Shown here: positions 56,688-57,718 of the stretch, piece after piece
Layout: each line of letters opens with the position of its first letter
Position numbering within the stretch: the first letter of the stretch is position 1
NCBI RefSeq assembly: GCF_001436035.1
Contig: NZ_AYYM01000005.1
Location: 1 to 57,718 of the forward strand
Source of the DNA: Fructilactobacillus sanfranciscensis DSM 20451
GTDB lineage: Bacteria; Bacillota; Bacilli; Lactobacillales; Lactobacillaceae
Length of the DNA stretch: 57,718 bases
Reading direction: 5' to 3'
The notes under the pieces: generated by a model
Database searches by the model: none
Told to the model about the DNA's origin: nothing
The model's input: the letters and a program-made list of their open reading frames with translations, nothing else
Program-made: the position numbers and the translations under genes

Positions 56688-56771
56688 ACAGGAATGGGCG
56701 CGAGTACATTTAGGTTCTGTTGATCCTACGTAAAGTTGTAAAAAACTGCCCGTGCCTAGGCCTGTTTTTTT
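56688..56771 (+). ncRNA. Candidate structured small RNA, about 84 nt
   Basis: Outer stem ACAGG (56688-56692) pairs CCTGT (56761-56765), directly followed by a T run to 56771. An inner stem GGCGCG (56697-56702) pairs CGTGCC (56751-56756), and an inner arm TAGG (56711-56714) pairs CCTA (56725-56728) around a 10-nt loop. The segment is more G/C rich than the surrounding intergenic DNA, has its own promoter, and no ORF. I do not recognise an Rfam family; not SRP, 6S, tmRNA or RNase P RNA by size and motifs. Confidence 0.5.
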
Positions 56772-56774
56772 GTG

Positions 56775-56810
56775 CAAAAAAATAACCTAGCCACAATCGG
56801 CTAGGTTATT
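56775..56810 (-). terminator. Intrinsic terminator of the coiled-coil protein gene
   Basis: AATAACCTAGCC, 6-nt loop, exact complement; a T run follows on the minus strand. Confidence 0.85.
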
Positions 56811-56820
56811 GATTTAATTT

Positions 56821-57576
56821 TTAAAATCCTACTTTACTTAACCATGAATTAATCGTGTTTTGTAATTCTTGAATTAAGCCACTTTGTTGTTGAATTTGAT
56901 CTTTCAAGTCATCCATTTCAGATTCTAATTTACCGGAATCAGGGTTACTTTGGATTTTATTGATTTGATTATTAAGTGCATTAGTTGCACTATTACTTTG
57001 AAGTTGACTAATTTGTGATTGAATTCCGTTTAAAGTGTTTTCAAGTTGCTCTTTATCATGGTTTTCTTGGTAAGTTTTTTGGGCTTGTTTAACCTGATTT
57101 AATTCTGTTTGTAATTTTTGATTTTGTGCGCTATCTTGAGCTTGGTTTGTTTTAGCTTGGTTATAAATTGAGCAAGATGTTAAGCCTAAAACAATTAATA
57201 CAAAAACTAAAATTCCAATCCAAATCTTTTTTGCAGTTGATGTTCTGCGAGGTGCATATGATTGATTATTGTTATTTGATTGCGGAATATTATTGTTTTG
57301 ATTATTGACGAAGTTGTTATCGTTTAAACGATTAAAATCCTTAACGTTAACTTTGAAAGGCTTTTCAACTTTTTGATTTCCAATTTGGCACCATAGGGTC
57401 GCGTTATAAGTTCCACTTTGGTAAGGGTTCACGTTGGAAGTGTTAACGAAAAATTGTGGAGTTACCCGTACGTCATTAACGACCGGATTAAGTTCTGAAA
57501 TGATATTTTCATCATTTAAAGGTTCATTAATTTGGTGATTAATGTATGAGTATTGAAGAGTAATTTGATTATTCAT
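56821..57576 (-). CDS. Membrane protein with N-terminal domain and C-terminal coiled coil, function unknown
   Basis: 251 aa. Residues 1-80 form a beta-rich, Ig-like-looking domain (RVTPQFFVNTSNV, GTYNATLWCQIGNQKVEKPFKVNV). A linker rich in N and Q (about 85-108) and a basic patch (APRRTSTAKK) precede one membrane helix (IWIGILVFVLIVLGLTSCSIY, about 117-137). Residues 140-245 are a coiled coil full of Q, N and K heptads. By the positive-inside rule the coiled coil is outside and the beta domain inside. LTSC within the helix resembles a lipobox but is internal. I do not recognise a family. Confidence 0.75.
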   Translation of the reverse strand: MNNQITLQYSYINHQINEPLNDENIISELNPVVNDVRVTPQFFVNTSNVNPYQSGTYNATLWCQIGNQKVEKPFKVNVKDFNRLNDNNFVNNQNNNIPQSNNNNQSYAPRRTSTAKKIWIGILVFVLIVLGLTSCSIYNQAKTNQAQDSAQNQKLQTELNQVKQAQKTYQENHDKEQLENTLNGIQSQISQLQSNSATNALNNQINKIQSNPDSGKLESEMDDLKDQIQQQSGLIQELQNTINSWLSKVGF

Positions 57577-57676
57577 AAAAATCCTTTCTGTTCAGTAGTT
57601 TATTATGTTTATATTATCATATTTTATAAAAGTGAAAAAATTAAGCATTGCAATTATAAAAAGTTTAATAAATGGA

Positions 57677-57710
57677 TTTGGTCGAAAAAGTTTGACTTTT
57701 TTTGACCAAA
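57677..57710. repeat. Inverted repeat upstream of the coiled-coil protein gene
   Basis: TTTGGTC-AAAAAGT and ACTTTTT-GACCAAA arms around a 3-nt loop, 34 bp in total, about 100 bp before the gene start. Operator or hairpin of an upstream gene outside the window. Confidence 0.6.
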
Positions 57711-57718
57711 TTGTTGAC

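Overview
The window is a low-GC Gram-positive chromosome segment around the replication origin, almost certainly from a member of the Lactobacillaceae. Evidence: the order rpmH-dnaA-dnaN-yaaA-recF-gyrB-gyrA-rpsF-ssb-rpsR-gdpP-rplI-dnaB-walRKHIJ-rlmH; an oppDFBCA peptide transporter beside pepN; aminopeptidase C (pepC); a CcpA-type pyruvate oxidase; and A/T-rich codon use throughout. The species cannot be fixed from this sequence alone.

Layout. The origin lies at about 38.5-40.5 kb. DnaA boxes flank dnaA on both sides, and transcription diverges from it. Leftward (minus strand) run dnaA, dnaN, yaaA, recF, gyrB, gyrA, the rpsF-ssb-rpsR operon, gdpP, rplI, the replicative helicase, a drug/metabolite exporter, the WalRK two-component system with yycH/yycI/walJ, rlmH, a YibE/F pair and pyruvate oxidase (13.9-36.9 kb). 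Rightward run rpmH, rnpA, yidC, jag, mnmE and mnmG (40.5-46.3 kb). Four parS-like 16-mers with the same CACATG centre sit at 13.3, 33.8, 44.3 and 53.5 kb, so chromosome-segregation loading sites bracket the origin, although parA/parB are not here.

The left end (0.1-12.3 kb) is nutritional and envelope related: oppDFBCA and pepN import and cleave peptides, followed by an MFS exporter, a FemX-type cell-wall bridge aminoacyltransferase and a TSUP permease. At 12.5-13.9 kb a second MFS exporter is preceded by a 12-codon leader ORF and hairpins that look like a translational attenuator. The right end (46.4-57.6 kb) carries a MazEF-like toxin-antitoxin pair, a LysR regulator divergent from an EamA exporter, an esterase, signal peptidase I, PepC, a frameshifted cardiolipin synthase, a four-gene polar amino acid ABC transporter, a probable small structured RNA, and a membrane coiled-coil protein.

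Most notable points: (1) a second cluster of perfect DnaA boxes at 18.3-18.6 kb, about 20 kb from dnaA, in the walJ-rlmH gap where lactobacilli usually have htrA; (2) an apparently independent ~85-nt RNA at 56.7 kb with its own promoter and U-tract; (3) the leader-peptide attenuator at 12.5 kb; (4) possible switch-like leaders before mnmE and glnQ; (5) two single-base A-tract frameshifts (mazF, cls), which are either real inactivations or base-calling errors; (6) an in-frame 21-bp tandem duplication in the WalK sensor domain. I saw no CRISPR array, insertion sequence, prophage or rRNA operon.
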